This document shows positions 1 through 9,573 of a stretch of DNA of 64,000 nt, piece after piece. Location of the stretch: NCBI GenBank assembly GCA_002798275.1, contig NWQR01000003.1, forward strand, positions 169,123-233,122, read 5' to 3'. Numbering within the stretch: the stretch's first letter is position 1; each line of letters starts with the position of its first letter. This stretch comes from Lysobacteraceae bacterium NML08-0793 (GTDB lineage: Bacteria > Pseudomonadota > Gammaproteobacteria > Xanthomonadales > Xanthomonadaceae). Position numbers and translations under genes: made by a program. The notes beneath the pieces were generated by a model. The model was not told the DNA's origin and did no database searches. It was given only the letters and a program-made list of their open reading frames with translations.

Positions 1-21
1 AGCCCGGCGCATGGCCGGGCT
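1..21 (-). terminator. Probable terminator stem downstream of tRNA-Gly (cut by window edge)
   Basis: An 8-bp GC-rich stem (bases 1-8 pairing with 14-21, loop 9-13) lies just downstream of the minus-strand tRNA. A following U-tract would fall outside the window, so terminator function is inferred from position and stem strength only. Confidence 0.5.
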
Positions 22-32
22 TTGCGGTGATT

Positions 33-106
33 TGGAGCGGGTGATGGGAATCGAACCCACGCTATCAGCTTGGGAAGCTGAAGTTCTACCATTGAACTAC
101 ACCCGC
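33..106 (-). tRNA. tRNA-Gly (anticodon CCC)
   Basis: Read on the minus strand this 74-nt stretch folds as a cloverleaf. The acceptor arm starts GCGGGTG and pairs with CACCCGC, followed by discriminator T and an encoded CCA. The D-arm contains AGTTCAATGGTAGAACT, the anticodon stem TCAGC/GCTGA encloses loop TTCCCAA, and the T-arm contains the GGTTCGATTCC motif. Loop positions 34-36 read CCC, which gives a glycine tRNA decoding GGG. It lies 40 bases downstream of the autotransporter stop codon, in the same orientation. Confidence 0.96.
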
Positions 107-146
107 GCGGTGCGCAAGTCTATGCTCTGCGCACCATTTTTGGCAA

Positions 147-2021
147 TCAGAACTTTTTGCCTGCGCTGAAATACACCCCGGCCTGGCTGCCGTTGTCATG
201 CCCCAGGTCAAGGCTCACGCCACCCTGAATATCCACGCCCTGCAACTGGCTACGCAGCCCAGCATGCAGATTGGCATAACGACGGTCATGCAGCGGGGCA
301 GGCACGGCGTAATCGCCGCCCACAGCCAGCGTGGTCATGCGGGCGAAGGCTTGTTCCGGGCGGTCGCCGTATTCGCGTTCTGCGGTGAGGCTGACAAACG
401 GCTGCGTGCTGCCCAGATGCCATTCGGCCTGCCAGCCTGCGGCGACGTTCACCACATCAAGCTGCTGTTCCGGGAAAGCCAGGGCAGTGGCAAGCTGCGG
501 CTGCGATTCGGTATAGCCATCCACCTTGACTCGCTGTGCCAGCACGCGCAGTAGCGGGCCGTGACGGAAGGTTTCGCCGCCCATCTGCCAGCCTGCGCCG
601 AATGCCGCATGCAGGCGGCTGCCATCGGGACTGCCTTCATGGCGACGTTTGCCGCTGCCAAGTGCCGCATCGCGGCGCACATCGAAGCCCAATCGGCTCC
701 AGCCGATTTGCCCGTCCACCCAGAAAGATTCACCGCGCCAGCCGAGATAACCGCCCAGCCCGGCCTCGCGCTGCTTGAAGTCGCCACGGTTTTGCCGATA
801 GTCGATTTCTTGCCGGGTCAGCGCCAGATAGCCACCATATGCCAGTGCACCGCTGGCGCGGTCGTAGCCTGCCAAAAATTCGGCGCCGCCACCGCCAAAG
901 CCATCATCGGTGGTTTCGTTTTTGGCACGTCGAGCATCCACGCGCATGCCACCCCAGAAACGTCCGGCAGCCTCATCACTGCGCGATTGCAGTTGTGCCG
1001 CGACCATCTGGCTGCGAGCGCGCCCCGTGGCGATGGCCGAGCGCGGCAGCAGTGCAACCTGACGCGGGCCTTCGATGCTGGCCACCGCGTAGTCGGCCAA
1101 CATTGCATGAGCGGCGCTGGAAGGATGTACGCCATCGGCAAAGGCATATGTCCACGGTGCATCGGCACTGACATAGCTGGTTGGGTTGCAGGTCAGCGAT
1201 TGCGCCGTGATTTGTGGCTGGCAGGCGGTGCCGGTAACGTTCTGCAAGCCGTAGGCACCGGGGTTGCCAGTGATTTCGCGCAGCAGATTGAAGGTATCCA
1301 GCGGAATCACTCGCAAGCCTTGGGCGGCCAGCCCCTGATACAGCGCGTTGTTGTAAGCCACCGACAATGCCGTGCCTTGGGCGGCGGCGGCGCTGCCCTG
1401 CGCCAGAAAACCGGGGGTAACGCCAAGGTCGGGAATGGTCGGCACCAAAATGTATTCGGCACCGGCAGCACGCAGTTTGCCGACCAGACCAATCTGCGCA
1501 CTGACCGCATCGGCGATGGTGCTGGCCGCAGGTGCCCCGGCGGTGATGGCAAACAGATCATTGGCACCGCCCCAAACGGTGTATAGCGCGCGGGCATCGG
1601 CACGCCCGCCATTGCGACGCAGATATTCGCTCAGCTGCGAATCCAGCGACGGCGTATAGCCCAATGCGCCGATGCTGTCGGTTGCCACCCGCGCACCGCC
1701 GACGGCGTAATTGTCGCCATCATCGGCCTTGGGCAGCGCGCCCGTAGCAAGCCATGCGGTGGAACGGTCGGCGCCGTAATAATTGGCCAGATATTGCGAC
1801 CAAACCAGCCCCGGATTGGTGGTGAACTGGCCAATTACCGGCTGCGCAGCGGCCGGCAGCAGCGGGCGGAAAAACCCGGCATCGGTCAGGCTGTCGCCAA
1901 AAAATACCGTGCGACTGAAGGGCGCATCGTCATCGCGCGCCAACGCATGCGTAGAAGTCAGCGCCGCCGCCAGTGCCAAGGCGGCCGCCAGCGGGCGACG
2001 GAGCAGGGAGGATGTGTTCAT
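147..2021 (-). CDS. GDSL-family esterase autotransporter (EstA-like)
   Basis: Predicted outer-membrane esterase/lipase whose catalytic domain is displayed on the cell surface by a C-terminal beta-barrel (type Va secretion). The 624-aa protein begins with a signal peptide ([10 protein letters not shown], then an Ala/Leu core). The GDSL block [10 protein letters not shown] carries nucleophile Ser44, VGGAR supplies Gly109, GGAND supplies Asn154, and [10 protein letters not shown] supplies Asp296 and His299, so all SGNH blocks are present. Residues about 370-624 have the alternating pattern of an autotransporter barrel and end in Phe, as BamA substrates do. The ATG at 2021 was chosen because it opens a clean signal peptide and follows an AAGGAC ribosome-binding site; a longer in-frame start at 2174 would overlap thiS. 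It is divergent from thiS. Confidence 0.9.
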   Translation of the reverse strand: MNTSSLLRRPLAAALALAAALTSTHALARDDDAPFSRTVFFGDSLTDAGFFRPLLPAAAQPVIGQFTTNPGLVWSQYLANYYGADRSTAWLATGALPKADDGDNYAVGGARVATDSIGALGYTPSLDSQLSEYLRRNGGRADARALYTVWGGANDLFAITAGAPAASTIADAVSAQIGLVGKLRAAGAEYILVPTIPDLGVTPGFLAQGSAAAAQGTALSVAYNNALYQGLAAQGLRVIPLDTFNLLREITGNPGAYGLQNVTGTACQPQITAQSLTCNPTSYVSADAPWTYAFADGVHPSSAAHAMLADYAVASIEGPRQVALLPRSAIATGRARSQMVAAQLQSRSDEAAGRFWGGMRVDARRAKNETTDDGFGGGGAEFLAGYDRASGALAYGGYLALTRQEIDYRQNRGDFKQREAGLGGYLGWRGESFWVDGQIGWSRLGFDVRRDAALGSGKRRHEGSPDGSRLHAAFGAGWQMGGETFRHGPLLRVLAQRVKVDGYTESQPQLATALAFPEQQLDVVNVAAGWQAEWHLGSTQPFVSLTAEREYGDRPEQAFARMTTLAVGGDYAVPAPLHDRRYANLHAGLRSQLQGVDIQGGVSLDLGHDNGSQAGVYFSAGKKF

Positions 2022-2141
2022 CGTGAAGTCCTTGGTTTGGTTCGGAATTGGCGGGGATGTTTTCATATCCTGCCGGGCGGTCAAGTGGCAGCGCATCAGA
2101 TGGCGGATGAAATCCCGCCGCGAAGCCGCGAAAATACCGGC

Positions 2142-2342
2142 ATGAATATCCAGCTCAATGGCGAAGCTCGCCAATTCCAGACCCCACTCACCCTACATCA
2201 ATTACTGCAAGCCGAAGGCTTGGGCGAGCGCCGCGTGGCAGTGGAAATCAATGGCGAAATCATCCCACGCTCGCAGCATGCCGAGCATGCCCTCCGGGAT
2301 GGCGATGTGGTCGAGGTGGTACACGCCTTGGGCGGCGGCTGA
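2142..2342 (+). CDS. thiS: Sulfur carrier protein ThiS
   Basis: Small ubiquitin-fold protein that carries the thiocarboxylate sulfur donated to ThiG during thiazole synthesis for thiamine. The 66-residue product ([10 protein letters not shown]...) has the usual ThiS length and ends in the obligatory Gly-Gly tail (HALGGG), which is adenylated and thiocarboxylated. The core pattern [27 protein letters not shown] is the normal beta-grasp C-terminal half. The next gene is a DUF465 gene rather than thiG, an insertion into the usual thiS-thiG order. No TPP riboswitch was recognised upstream. Confidence 0.93.
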   Translation: MNIQLNGEARQFQTPLTLHQLLQAEGLGERRVAVEINGEIIPRSQHAEHALRDGDVVEVVHALGGG

Positions 2343-2444
2343 TTTGATCCGGGTCGATTGCAACTGGCTGCAAACAGAGTAAGGTGAGATGGCCGACGGC
2401 CAATGCCGTCATGGCATCGCCCACTCAAAACCAGGAGGATTCAC

Positions 2445-2663
2445 ATGTTTGAAGACCGTTCGCAAGAAGAACTGGAAAGCCTGATGAAGAACAACGTGGA
2501 GTTTCGCCAGCTCTACTACCACCATCAGGAGCTGGACAAGAAAGTGAGTGATGCCGAGCTTGGCGTGCTGCCGATCGGCGACATGGAGCTTTCGCAAATG
2601 AAACGCGACAAGCTGGCCGCCAAGGAACGCCTGCTGAAGATGGTGGAAACCCTCAGCGCCTGA
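2445..2663 (+). CDS. DUF465 (YdcH-type) small alpha-helical protein
   Basis: A 72-residue acidic and basic helical protein starting MFEDRSQEELE. The central HHQELDKKVSDAE and C-terminal MKRDKLAAKERLLKMVE segments match the short helical hairpin of the DUF465/YdcH family, whose biochemical function is not established. The start was set by an excellent ribosome-binding site (CCAGGAGGATTCAC before ATG); an in-frame ATG 42 nt upstream lacks one. The gene sits between thiS and thiG and has its own terminator at 2674-2700, so thiG probably relies on another promoter or on readthrough. Confidence 0.85.
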   Translation: MFEDRSQEELESLMKNNVEFRQLYYHHQELDKKVSDAELGVLPIGDMELSQMKRDKLAAKERLLKMVETLSA

Positions 2664-2673
2664 GCACGCCCCG

Positions 2674-2700
2674 CCCCGCGCTGCAAAGCGCGGGGTTTTT
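2674..2700 (+). terminator. Intrinsic terminator after the DUF465 gene
   Basis: A 9-bp GC-rich stem (CCCCGCGCT at 2674-2682 pairing with AGCGCGGGG at 2687-2695, loop GCAA) is followed directly by TTTTT. It is a textbook Rho-independent terminator, 10 bases after the DUF465 stop codon. Confidence 0.9.
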
Positions 2701-2747
2701 GCATCCGGCCACCTGTCATCCCGGATGCACGGTCATATAATGACCGC

Positions 2748-3542
2748 ATGCATGAGCTTATCGACCCCAAGCCGCTGACCATTGCCGGCAAAACTTATCG
2801 TTCCCGCCTTCTGACCGGCACCGGAAAATTCAAGGACTTGTCCGAAACCCGTGCTGCCACCGAGGCCGCCGGCGCACAAATCGTAACCGTGGCCATCCGC
2901 CGCACCAATATCGGCCAAAACCCCGGTGAGCCGAATCTTCTGGATGTTTTGCCGCCAGACGAATTCACCATTCTGCCCAATACCGCAGGCTGCTATACAG
3001 CCGAGGAAGCCGTGCGCACCTGCCGCCTGGCACGCGAGCTGCTCGACGGGCACAACCTGGTCAAGCTGGAAGTGCTGGGCGATCAGCGCACCCTGTACCC
3101 AGATGTAGTACAGACCTTGGCCGCCGCCGAGCTGCTGGTCAAGGACGGCTTCGACGTGATGGTCTATACCAGCGACGACCCGATTTTGTGCAAGCAACTA
3201 GAAAACCTCGGCTGTGTTGCCGTGATGCCGCTGGCTGCGCCGATTGGCTCCGGGCTTGGCATCCAGAACCGCTACAACCTGATTGAAATCATCGAAAACG
3301 CGCGCGTGCCGATTATCGTCGATGCCGGTGTTGGCACCGCATCGGATGCCGCGATTGCGATGGAACTGGGCTGTGATGGCGTGCTGATGAATACCGCCAT
3401 TGCCGGTGCCCGCGAGCCGGTGCGCATGGCGCGGGCGATGCAACTTGCTGTCCAGGCCGGGCGCGATGCCTTCCTTGCCGGGCGCATTCCACGCAAACGC
3501 TTTGCCAGTGCATCTTCGCCGCTGGATGGGCTGATTGGATGA
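2748..3542 (+). CDS. thiG: Thiazole synthase ThiG
   Basis: Condenses deoxyxylulose 5-phosphate, dehydroglycine and the ThiS thiocarboxylate into thiazole phosphate. The 264-residue TIM-barrel protein shows family landmarks: TGKFKD near residues 25-30, [10 protein letters not shown] near 49-58, and [10 protein letters not shown] with the Schiff-base lysine at about Lys106. The phosphate-binding end reads [23 protein letters not shown]. Its stop overlaps the trmB start by four bases (ATGA). The start lies about 47 bases beyond the upstream terminator, so an independent promoter is expected in 2700-2747. Confidence 0.96.
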   Translation: MHELIDPKPLTIAGKTYRSRLLTGTGKFKDLSETRAATEAAGAQIVTVAIRRTNIGQNPGEPNLLDVLPPDEFTILPNTAGCYTAEEAVRTCRLARELLDGHNLVKLEVLGDQRTLYPDVVQTLAAAELLVKDGFDVMVYTSDDPILCKQLENLGCVAVMPLAAPIGSGLGIQNRYNLIEIIENARVPIIVDAGVGTASDAAIAMELGCDGVLMNTAIAGAREPVRMARAMQLAVQAGRDAFLAGRIPRKRFASASSPLDGLIG

Positions 3543-4297
3543 CTGACCCGTTCGCCAGCGCTGGCAGCAAGGCGCCGCCCAAACCATTCACGGTGGAACA
3601 GGGGCAGCGCCGGGTGCGCAGTTTCGTACTGCGCCAAGGGCGTTTCACCCCGGCACAGCAACGCGCCTTCGATGCTCTCTGGCCGCGTTTTGGCATCGAC
3701 TATCAAGGCCAGCCGCGCGACTTCGACGCACTGTTTGGCCGCACGGCGCCGCGCATTGTGGAAATCGGCTTTGGCAACGGCGCTGCCTTCCGCCATTCCT
3801 GCGCAATGGACAAAGACCGCGACCATATCGGCATTGAAGTCCACGCCCCCGGCGTTGGGCGACTGCTGAACGCGCTGGATGCAGACGATGCCCGCCATGC
3901 ACGGCTGTACCACCACGATGCGGTGGAAGTGCTGGAAAACGAAATCGGCGATGGCAGCCTGGATGAAGTGCGGATTTACTTTCCCGACCCCTGGCACAAA
4001 AAACGCCACAACAAGCGTCGTCTGGTCAACCCGGCATTTGCCGCATTGCTGGTACGCAAGCTCGCCCCCACTGGCCGCATACATCTGGCCACCGACTGGC
4101 AGGACTATGCCGAGCAGATGTGGGATGTGCTCGATGCAACGCCGGGGCTGGTCAACCGCAGCGGTGCGCGCGGACATTTGCCACGTCCGGCCTGGCGACC
4201 ACAAACCCATTTTGAAACGCGCGGCCAAAAGCTCGGACATGGTGTCTGGGACATGATTTACGACCGCTGCGCACTGCCCGATTCCGCCAGCAACTAA
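3539..4297 (+). CDS. trmB: tRNA (guanine-N7-)-methyltransferase TrmB
   Basis: SAM-dependent enzyme that makes m7G46 in the variable loop of tRNAs. The 252-residue protein carries the SAM-binding EIGFGNG motif (about residues 75-81) and the TrmB signature [13 protein letters not shown] (about 149-161), followed by a normal C-terminal half. Translation is coupled to thiG by an ATGA overlap, and the next gene starts 15 bases after the stop. The length is usual for gammaproteobacterial TrmB. Confidence 0.96.
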   Translation: MTDPFASAGSKAPPKPFTVEQGQRRVRSFVLRQGRFTPAQQRAFDALWPRFGIDYQGQPRDFDALFGRTAPRIVEIGFGNGAAFRHSCAMDKDRDHIGIEVHAPGVGRLLNALDADDARHARLYHHDAVEVLENEIGDGSLDEVRIYFPDPWHKKRHNKRRLVNPAFAALLVRKLAPTGRIHLATDWQDYAEQMWDVLDATPGLVNRSGARGHLPRPAWRPQTHFETRGQKLGHGVWDMIYDRCALPDSASN

Positions 4298-4312
4298 CAA
4301 ATCCCTGCCGCC

Positions 4313-6148
4313 ATGAGTCCAGCCCTCACCCTCACCACCGACATGAAGCTCGTTCTCGGCTTGGTGGGGCTGACCATGGTGCTGTTCTTGTTTGACCGGA
4401 TTCGCGCCGATGTGGTCGCGCTGGTGGTGCTGGTATTGCTGGGACTGACCGGCCTTGTCGCTCCCGAAGACCTGTTTGCCGGATTTGCCGGCAACGCGGT
4501 CATCAGCATCATCGCTACCATGATTCTCGGTGCCGGGCTTGAGCGTACCGGCGCACTGAACCGCTTGGCAGGCTGGCTGCTGCGCCGCGCCGATGGCAGT
4601 GAGCGCAAGCTGCTGTTCCTTACCAGCGCAGTTGCCGGGCTGAACTCCTCAATCATGCAAAACCCGGCCGTGATGGCGCTCTACATGCCGGTCGCCGCAC
4701 GTCTTTCTGCGCGTACCGGCGTTGCCCTGGCGCGTTTGCTGCTGCCAATTGCCGCGGCCATCGTGATGGGCGGCGGCCTGACCATGGTCGGCAATTCGCC
4801 GCTGATTCTGCTGAACGACCTGCTGATTTCGGCCAATGCCAACCTGCCCTCTGGCGCCGTCACCCTGAAGCCTCTGGGGATGTTCGCGCCGCTGCCCATC
4901 GGCATTGCCCTCTTGGCCGCATCACTGGCTTATTTCCATTGGTTCGGCACCCGCCATCTTTCCGGCCAGGGCGAGGGCGTTACCCCGGCACGCATCCAGA
5001 GCTATTTCGCCGAAGCCTACGGCATCGAAGGCGATGTGCATGAATTGACCGTCAGTGCCGACAGCCCGCTGGTTGGCATGATGTTGGGCGAGATTGAAGC
5101 AATGCCGGACGCTCCGCTGATTCTGGCGCTCAAATCCAGCGACGAATCCCGCCTTGCCCCTTCTGCCGATGCCCGCATCTGGGTCGGTGATGTGCTGGGC
5201 GTGATGGGCGTGCGCGAGCAGATTGCGCAGTTCTCGCAAAAAAACAAACTGCATCTTGCCGCCCGGCTGCGTCAGTTTGCGGACTTGTTCAATCCCAGCC
5301 GCGCGGGCATTGCCGAAGCCGTGATTCCGCCCAACTCGCTGTTCATCGGCAAGAGCGCCAGCGAACTGCAATTGCGCAAGCAATATCGCCTCAGCCTTTT
5401 GGCCGTCAACCGCGATCAGGAAGTCATCCGCGAAGAGGTGCGCAAGCTGCCGTTGAAGGCCGGCGACATGCTGGTGCTGCACAGCGTCTGGCGTGACCTA
5501 GCCGGCGCCGCAGCGAAAAAAGATTTTGTGGTGGTTACCGACTTTCCGAAAAACGAGCAGCGCCCGCACAAGTTCAAGATTGCGATGACCATCTTCGCCG
5601 TCACCATGCTGCTGGCACTGTCCTCGCGCATTCCGGTGCCGATCGCCCTGATGACCGGCGTGGCCGGCATGTTGATTGCCGGGGTCATCCAGATGGACGA
5701 AGCCTATGCTTCGATCAACTGGAAAACCGTATTTCTGATGGCCTGCCTGATTCCGCTGGGTTGGGCGATGGATTCTTCCGGTGCCGCCGCGTGGATTGCC
5801 GGACACAGCATCGACCGCATCCCGCAAGGCACGCCGCTATGGCTGATTGAAATCGCCCTTGCCATCCTCACCGTGGCGTTTTCATTGGTGGTGAGCCATG
5901 TCGGCGCCACCATCATGATGGTGCCGCTGGCCATCAATCTGGCGCTGGCGGCCAATGGCAACCCCATGGCATTCGCATTGATTGTGGCGCTCTCGGCCAG
6001 CAACAACTTCATGACCTCCACCAACCCAGTGATTTCCATGGTGATGGGGCCTGGCAACTACAACGCCCGCTACCTGTGGCGCACCGGCCTGCCGCTGTCG
6101 CTGATCTACACCCTAGTGATTGTGTTGATGGTGAATTTGATCTGGTAA
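4313..6148 (+). CDS. SLC13-family (DASS-type) membrane permease with TrkA-C domains
   Basis: A 611-residue inner-membrane transporter of the citrate/dicarboxylate/sulfate SLC13 superfamily. About five hydrophobic segments at residues 10-200 and another block from about 425 to the C-terminus flank a soluble middle region (about 215-410). That region contains TrkA-C-like regulatory modules (VSADSPLVGMML... and IPPNSLFIGKSASELQLRKQY). Repeat signatures such as NPAVMALYMP, GGGLTMVGNSP and SNNFMTSTNPV correspond to the paired ion/substrate-binding loops. The substrate cannot be told from sequence. It sits 15 bases after trmB and is probably the last gene of that operon. Confidence 0.88.
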   Translation: MSPALTLTTDMKLVLGLVGLTMVLFLFDRIRADVVALVVLVLLGLTGLVAPEDLFAGFAGNAVISIIATMILGAGLERTGALNRLAGWLLRRADGSERKLLFLTSAVAGLNSSIMQNPAVMALYMPVAARLSARTGVALARLLLPIAAAIVMGGGLTMVGNSPLILLNDLLISANANLPSGAVTLKPLGMFAPLPIGIALLAASLAYFHWFGTRHLSGQGEGVTPARIQSYFAEAYGIEGDVHELTVSADSPLVGMMLGEIEAMPDAPLILALKSSDESRLAPSADARIWVGDVLGVMGVREQIAQFSQKNKLHLAARLRQFADLFNPSRAGIAEAVIPPNSLFIGKSASELQLRKQYRLSLLAVNRDQEVIREEVRKLPLKAGDMLVLHSVWRDLAGAAAKKDFVVVTDFPKNEQRPHKFKIAMTIFAVTMLLALSSRIPVPIALMTGVAGMLIAGVIQMDEAYASINWKTVFLMACLIPLGWAMDSSGAAAWIAGHSIDRIPQGTPLWLIEIALAILTVAFSLVVSHVGATIMMVPLAINLALAANGNPMAFALIVALSASNNFMTSTNPVISMVMGPGNYNARYLWRTGLPLSLIYTLVIVLMVNLIW

Positions 6149-6239
6149 ACAAAGCCAGCGCTTGCGCAAACTACGGCTGCGCCTTCCCCGGCCATACAGC
6201 GCCGCCATGCTGCGGCACTTCCACACGTCCAGACAGACC

Positions 6240-6264
6240 GCATCCCCGCAATCGGCGGGGATGC
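6240..6264. other. Strong hairpin between convergent genes (possible two-way transcription stop)
   Basis: A perfect 10-bp stem (GCATCCCCGC at 6240-6249, GCGGGGATGC at 6255-6264, loop of five) lies between the SLC13 gene and pilU, which converge. There is no clear U-tract on either side, so it may slow rather than terminate transcription. Confidence 0.45.
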
Positions 6265-6313
6265 AGCTTGGCTTCAATCAAGGCCGCAAACAGGCCAAAA
6301 CCGCGCACAGACC

Positions 6314-7447
6314 TCAGCGGACTTCGGCCACTTCCACGCCATCGAGCCCCTGCGCCAGCGTGCGGGCATCGCCGCCCTGTGCCAGTTTGATTTTCAGGCG
6401 CACTTCGTTCTGCGAATCGGCATAGCGCAGCGCATCGTCATAGCTGATTTCGCCCGCCTGATACAGCTCGAACAAACTCTGGTCAAAGGTTTTCATGCCA
6501 AGCTGAGTGGAGTCTTTCATCACTTCTTTCAGCTTGTGGATTTCGCCATCGCGGATGTAATCCTGCACCAGCGGCGTACCGAGCAGAATCTCCATCGCCA
6601 CGCGCCGTCCCTTGCCATCCACGCGCGGCACCAACTGCTGCGCCACCACCGCCTTGAGGTTCAGCGACAAATCCATCAACAGCTGTGCGCGACGGTCTTC
6701 GGGGAAGAAGTTGATGATGCGATCCATCGCCTGGTTGGCATTATTGGCGTGCAAAGTGCACAGCACCAAGTGGCCGGTTTCGGCAAAGGCGATGGCGTGA
6801 TCCATGCCTTCACGGGTACGCACTTCGCCAATCATGATGACATCCGGCGCTTGGCGCAGGGTGTTTTTCAGCGCGGCTTCCCAGCTATCGGTGTCGATGC
6901 CGACTTCGCGCTGGGTGATGATGCAGCTTTCATGCTTGTGCACGAATTCAATCGGGTCTTCGATGGTGATGATATGCCCGGTGGCCGTCTTGTTGCGGTG
7001 ACCAATCATCGCCGCAAGCGAGGTGGTTTTACCCGTGCCGGTTGCGCCGACGAAGATGATGATGCCGCGCTTGGTCATCGCCAGCGTCTTGATGATTGGC
7101 GGCAGGTTCAGTTCTTCAGTGGTGGGGATATGTGTTTCAATCCGGCGCAGCACCATGCCAACCTGATTGCGCTGGTAGAAAGCCGAGACACGGAAACGCC
7201 CCACCCCGGCAAGGCCGATGGCGAAATTGCATTCGTGGGTTTTTTCAAACTCCTCGCGCTGCGCTGGGGTCATCACCGACAACACCAGATCACGGCTCTG
7301 CTGCGAGGACAACGCCTCCTGGCTTACCGGCGTGATCTTGCCGTTGACCTTCATTGACGGCGGCATGCCCGAGGTGATGAATAGATCTGATGCGCGCTGC
7401 GTGGACATCAGTTTCAGCAGCGAGGTGAACTCGGCGGGTGTGGTCAT
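6314..7447 (-). CDS. pilU: Type IV pilus retraction accessory ATPase PilU
   Basis: Hexameric secretion-type ATPase of the PilT/PilU family that assists pilus retraction at the inner membrane. The 377-residue protein has Walker A GATGTGKT (134-141), the Asp box TIEDPIEFVH, Walker B VIMIGEVR and the His box HLVLCTLHANNA. The C-terminal extension beyond the PilT core (about 345-377) and the IITQREVG variant fit PilU better than PilT. It follows pilT on the same strand, 35 bases downstream, the usual pilT-pilU pairing. Confidence 0.94.
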   Translation of the reverse strand: MTTPAEFTSLLKLMSTQRASDLFITSGMPPSMKVNGKITPVSQEALSSQQSRDLVLSVMTPAQREEFEKTHECNFAIGLAGVGRFRVSAFYQRNQVGMVLRRIETHIPTTEELNLPPIIKTLAMTKRGIIIFVGATGTGKTTSLAAMIGHRNKTATGHIITIEDPIEFVHKHESCIITQREVGIDTDSWEAALKNTLRQAPDVIMIGEVRTREGMDHAIAFAETGHLVLCTLHANNANQAMDRIINFFPEDRRAQLLMDLSLNLKAVVAQQLVPRVDGKGRRVAMEILLGTPLVQDYIRDGEIHKLKEVMKDSTQLGMKTFDQSLFELYQAGEISYDDALRYADSQNEVRLKIKLAQGGDARTLAQGLDGVEVAEVR

Positions 7448-7482
7448 GATGAATGCTCCAGAAAAATTCGTGCCGGTGGGTC

Positions 7483-8520
7483 TTAGTCGAACAGGCGCTT
7501 GTCTTTGGCGTATTCACGCGCCTGCGGCTTCAAAATCAAGCCGCGCGCCACCAAGTCCTGCAAATGCTGGTCGAGCGTCATCATGCCGTACTGCTGGCCG
7601 GTCTGGATGGCCGAATACATCTGCGCCACCTTGTCCTCACGAATCAGGTTGCGAATCGCCGGGATGCCAACCATGATTTCCCAGGCTGCGGTACGGCCAC
7701 CGCCAACTTTCTTCAAAAGTGCCTGCGAAATCACCGCGCGCAAGCTTTCTGACAGCATCGAGCGCACCATCGGTTTTTCACCGGCCGGGAACACGTCGAT
7801 GATACGGTCGATGGTCTTGGCGGCCGAGCTGGTATGCAGAGTGCCGAACACCAGATGCCCGGTTTCGGCCGCAGTCAGCGCCAGACGGATGGTTTCAAGG
7901 TCGCGCAATTCGCCCACCAAGATGTAGTCCGGGTCTTCACGCAGCGCCGAACGCAACGCCTCGTTGAAGCCGTGGGTATCGCGGTGCACTTCACGCTGGT
8001 TGACAAGGCATTTCTGCGACTGGTGCACAAATTCGATCGGGTCTTCCACCGACAGGATATGGCCATACTCGTTCTTGTTGATGTGATCGAGCATCGCCGC
8101 AAGCGTGGTGGATTTGCCCGAGCCGGTCGGGCCGGTCACCAGAATCAGCCCCTGCGGCTGGTTGACCAGCTCGCGGAACAGCGGCGGACAGCCCAGTTGG
8201 TCGAGTGTCAGCACTTCCGAGGGAATGGTACGGAATACCGCACCGGCACCGCGGTTCTGGTTGAAAGCATTGACGCGGAAGCGCGCAAGCCCCGGGATTT
8301 CAAACGAAAAGTCGGTTTCCAGAAATTCTTCGTAATCGCGGCGCTGCTTGTCCGACATGATGTCGTAAATCAGCGCATGCACGGTCTTGTGATCCAGTGG
8401 CGGGATATTGATGCGGCGCACATCGCCATCCACGCGGATCATCGGCGGCAAGCCTGCCGACAAGTGCAAGTCCGACGCTTTGTTCTTGACCGAAAAGGCC
8501 AACAATTCTGCAATATCCAT
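7483..8520 (-). CDS. pilT: Type IV pilus retraction ATPase PilT
   Basis: Motor ATPase that depolymerises type IV pili and powers twitching motility. The 345-residue protein begins MDIAELLAFSVKNKASDLHLSAG, diagnostic for PilT. It contains Walker A GPTGSGKS (130-137), SVEDPIEFVH, ILVGELRD (Walker B) and HLVFGTLHTSSA (His box). The AIRNLIREDK segment near the C-terminus matches the AIRNLIRE motif known to be needed for retraction in PilT. It is divergent from proC. Confidence 0.96.
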   Translation of the reverse strand: MDIAELLAFSVKNKASDLHLSAGLPPMIRVDGDVRRINIPPLDHKTVHALIYDIMSDKQRRDYEEFLETDFSFEIPGLARFRVNAFNQNRGAGAVFRTIPSEVLTLDQLGCPPLFRELVNQPQGLILVTGPTGSGKSTTLAAMLDHINKNEYGHILSVEDPIEFVHQSQKCLVNQREVHRDTHGFNEALRSALREDPDYILVGELRDLETIRLALTAAETGHLVFGTLHTSSAAKTIDRIIDVFPAGEKPMVRSMLSESLRAVISQALLKKVGGGRTAAWEIMVGIPAIRNLIREDKVAQMYSAIQTGQQYGMMTLDQHLQDLVARGLILKPQAREYAKDKRLFD

Positions 8521-8578
8521 CCGTTCTCCCTGGCGTTTTGAAACTGTGATCGAATGCCGGTTCCCCAGCCCCGGGCGA

Positions 8579-8605
8579 AGTATAACGCCCCGGACGCCTG
8601 TTCAA
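8579..8605 (-). promoter_or_regulatory. Possible sigma-70 promoter of pilT-pilU
   Basis: On the minus strand a TTGAAC hexamer (8600-8605) lies 15 bases upstream of TATACT (8579-8584), about 60 bases before the pilT ATG. The hexamers are good but the spacing is short, so this is tentative. The rest of 8521-8745 shows no gene. Confidence 0.3.
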
Positions 8606-8745
8606 GTTTCCGCAAACCTCGCCGCTGATCGCCATCAAAACGTGCATCGCGCCGCAACCGAGTGCTTGATGCTTGTCCAAACGTCCGGGCATCAGCATCA
8701 CCCGATTGCTATGCTCTTGACTTTGACTCAACTCAAAGTAACCAC

Positions 8746-9573
8746 ATGAATCCTGTTTCCGATTCCATCACCTTCATCGGCGGCGGCAATATGGCGCGCA
8801 GCCTGATTGGCGGCCTGATTGCCGCTGGCACCGCGCCGGAGAAAATCCGTGTTGCCGAGCCGGTGGCGGCACTGCGCGAGGCACTGGCCGCAGACTTTTC
8901 CGTGCAGGTATTCGACCAAGCCACAGAGGCGGTGGCGGACAGCCCGACCTGGCTGCTCGCGGTCAAACCCCAGGTGATGAAAACCGTATGCCAATCACTT
9001 GCCCCACAGGCCATGACCCAGCAGCCGCTGCTGGTATCGGTTGCGGCCGGCATCACCAGTGCACAGATTTCAAAATGGCTAGGCGGCGCACATGCCGTGG
9101 TGCGCACCATGCCCAATACCCCGGCGCTGCTCGGTGCTGGTGTAACCGGGCTATATGCCAACCCGCAAGTGAGCGCGGCGCAGCGCCAGACCGCCCAAAC
9201 CCTGTTGCAAGGCGCAGGCGCAACGGTCTGGATCGAGGACGAGTCGCTGATGGATGCGGTTACGGCTGTTTCCGGCAGTGGCCCGGCCTATGTGTTTTTG
9301 CTGGCAGAAGCGATGCAGGCCGCCGCCGAGACCGAAGGGCTGAACGCAGAAGCCGCACGCATCCTCACCATCCAGACCCTGCTTGGCGCAGCCAGAATGC
9401 TGACCCATGACGCCACCCCGGCCGCCGAATTGCGTCGCCGCGTCACCTCACCGGGCGGCACCACCCAGGCGGCGATTGAAAGTTTCGAAGCCGATGATTT
9501 CCGCGCCATCGTCGCCCGTGCCATACACGCCGCCCGCCAACGCGGCATTCAACTTGCCGAGGCCAACGCCTGA
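8746..9573 (+). CDS. proC: Pyrroline-5-carboxylate reductase
   Basis: Final step of proline synthesis: NAD(P)H-dependent reduction of pyrroline-5-carboxylate. The 275-residue protein opens with the Rossmann motif FIGGGNMA (10-17). It also has VRTMPNTPALLGAG and the C-terminal family signature around VSGSGPAYVFLLAEAM and RRRVTSPGGTTQAAI. The ATG at 8746 gives the normal N-terminus; the frame is open upstream to 8662 but codes nothing ProC-like. The yggS/PLP-binding gene often found between pilT and proC in related bacteria is absent. The stop overlaps the next start by one base (TGATG). Confidence 0.96.
   Translation: MNPVSDSITFIGGGNMARSLIGGLIAAGTAPEKIRVAEPVAALREALAADFSVQVFDQATEAVADSPTWLLAVKPQVMKTVCQSLAPQAMTQQPLLVSVAAGITSAQISKWLGGAHAVVRTMPNTPALLGAGVTGLYANPQVSAAQRQTAQTLLQGAGATVWIEDESLMDAVTAVSGSGPAYVFLLAEAMQAAAETEGLNAEAARILTIQTLLGAARMLTHDATPAAELRRRVTSPGGTTQAAIESFEADDFRAIVARAIHAARQRGIQLAEANA

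Noticed and set aside
561..1586. 341-codon plus-strand frame opposite the esterase autotransporter
   Set aside because: Shadow of the autotransporter gene, which has all SGNH blocks on the minus strand.
2022..2141. Possible TPP riboswitch ahead of thiS
   Set aside because: No CUGAGA or other conserved THI-box elements; the segment is short and occupied by divergent promoter and leader sequence.
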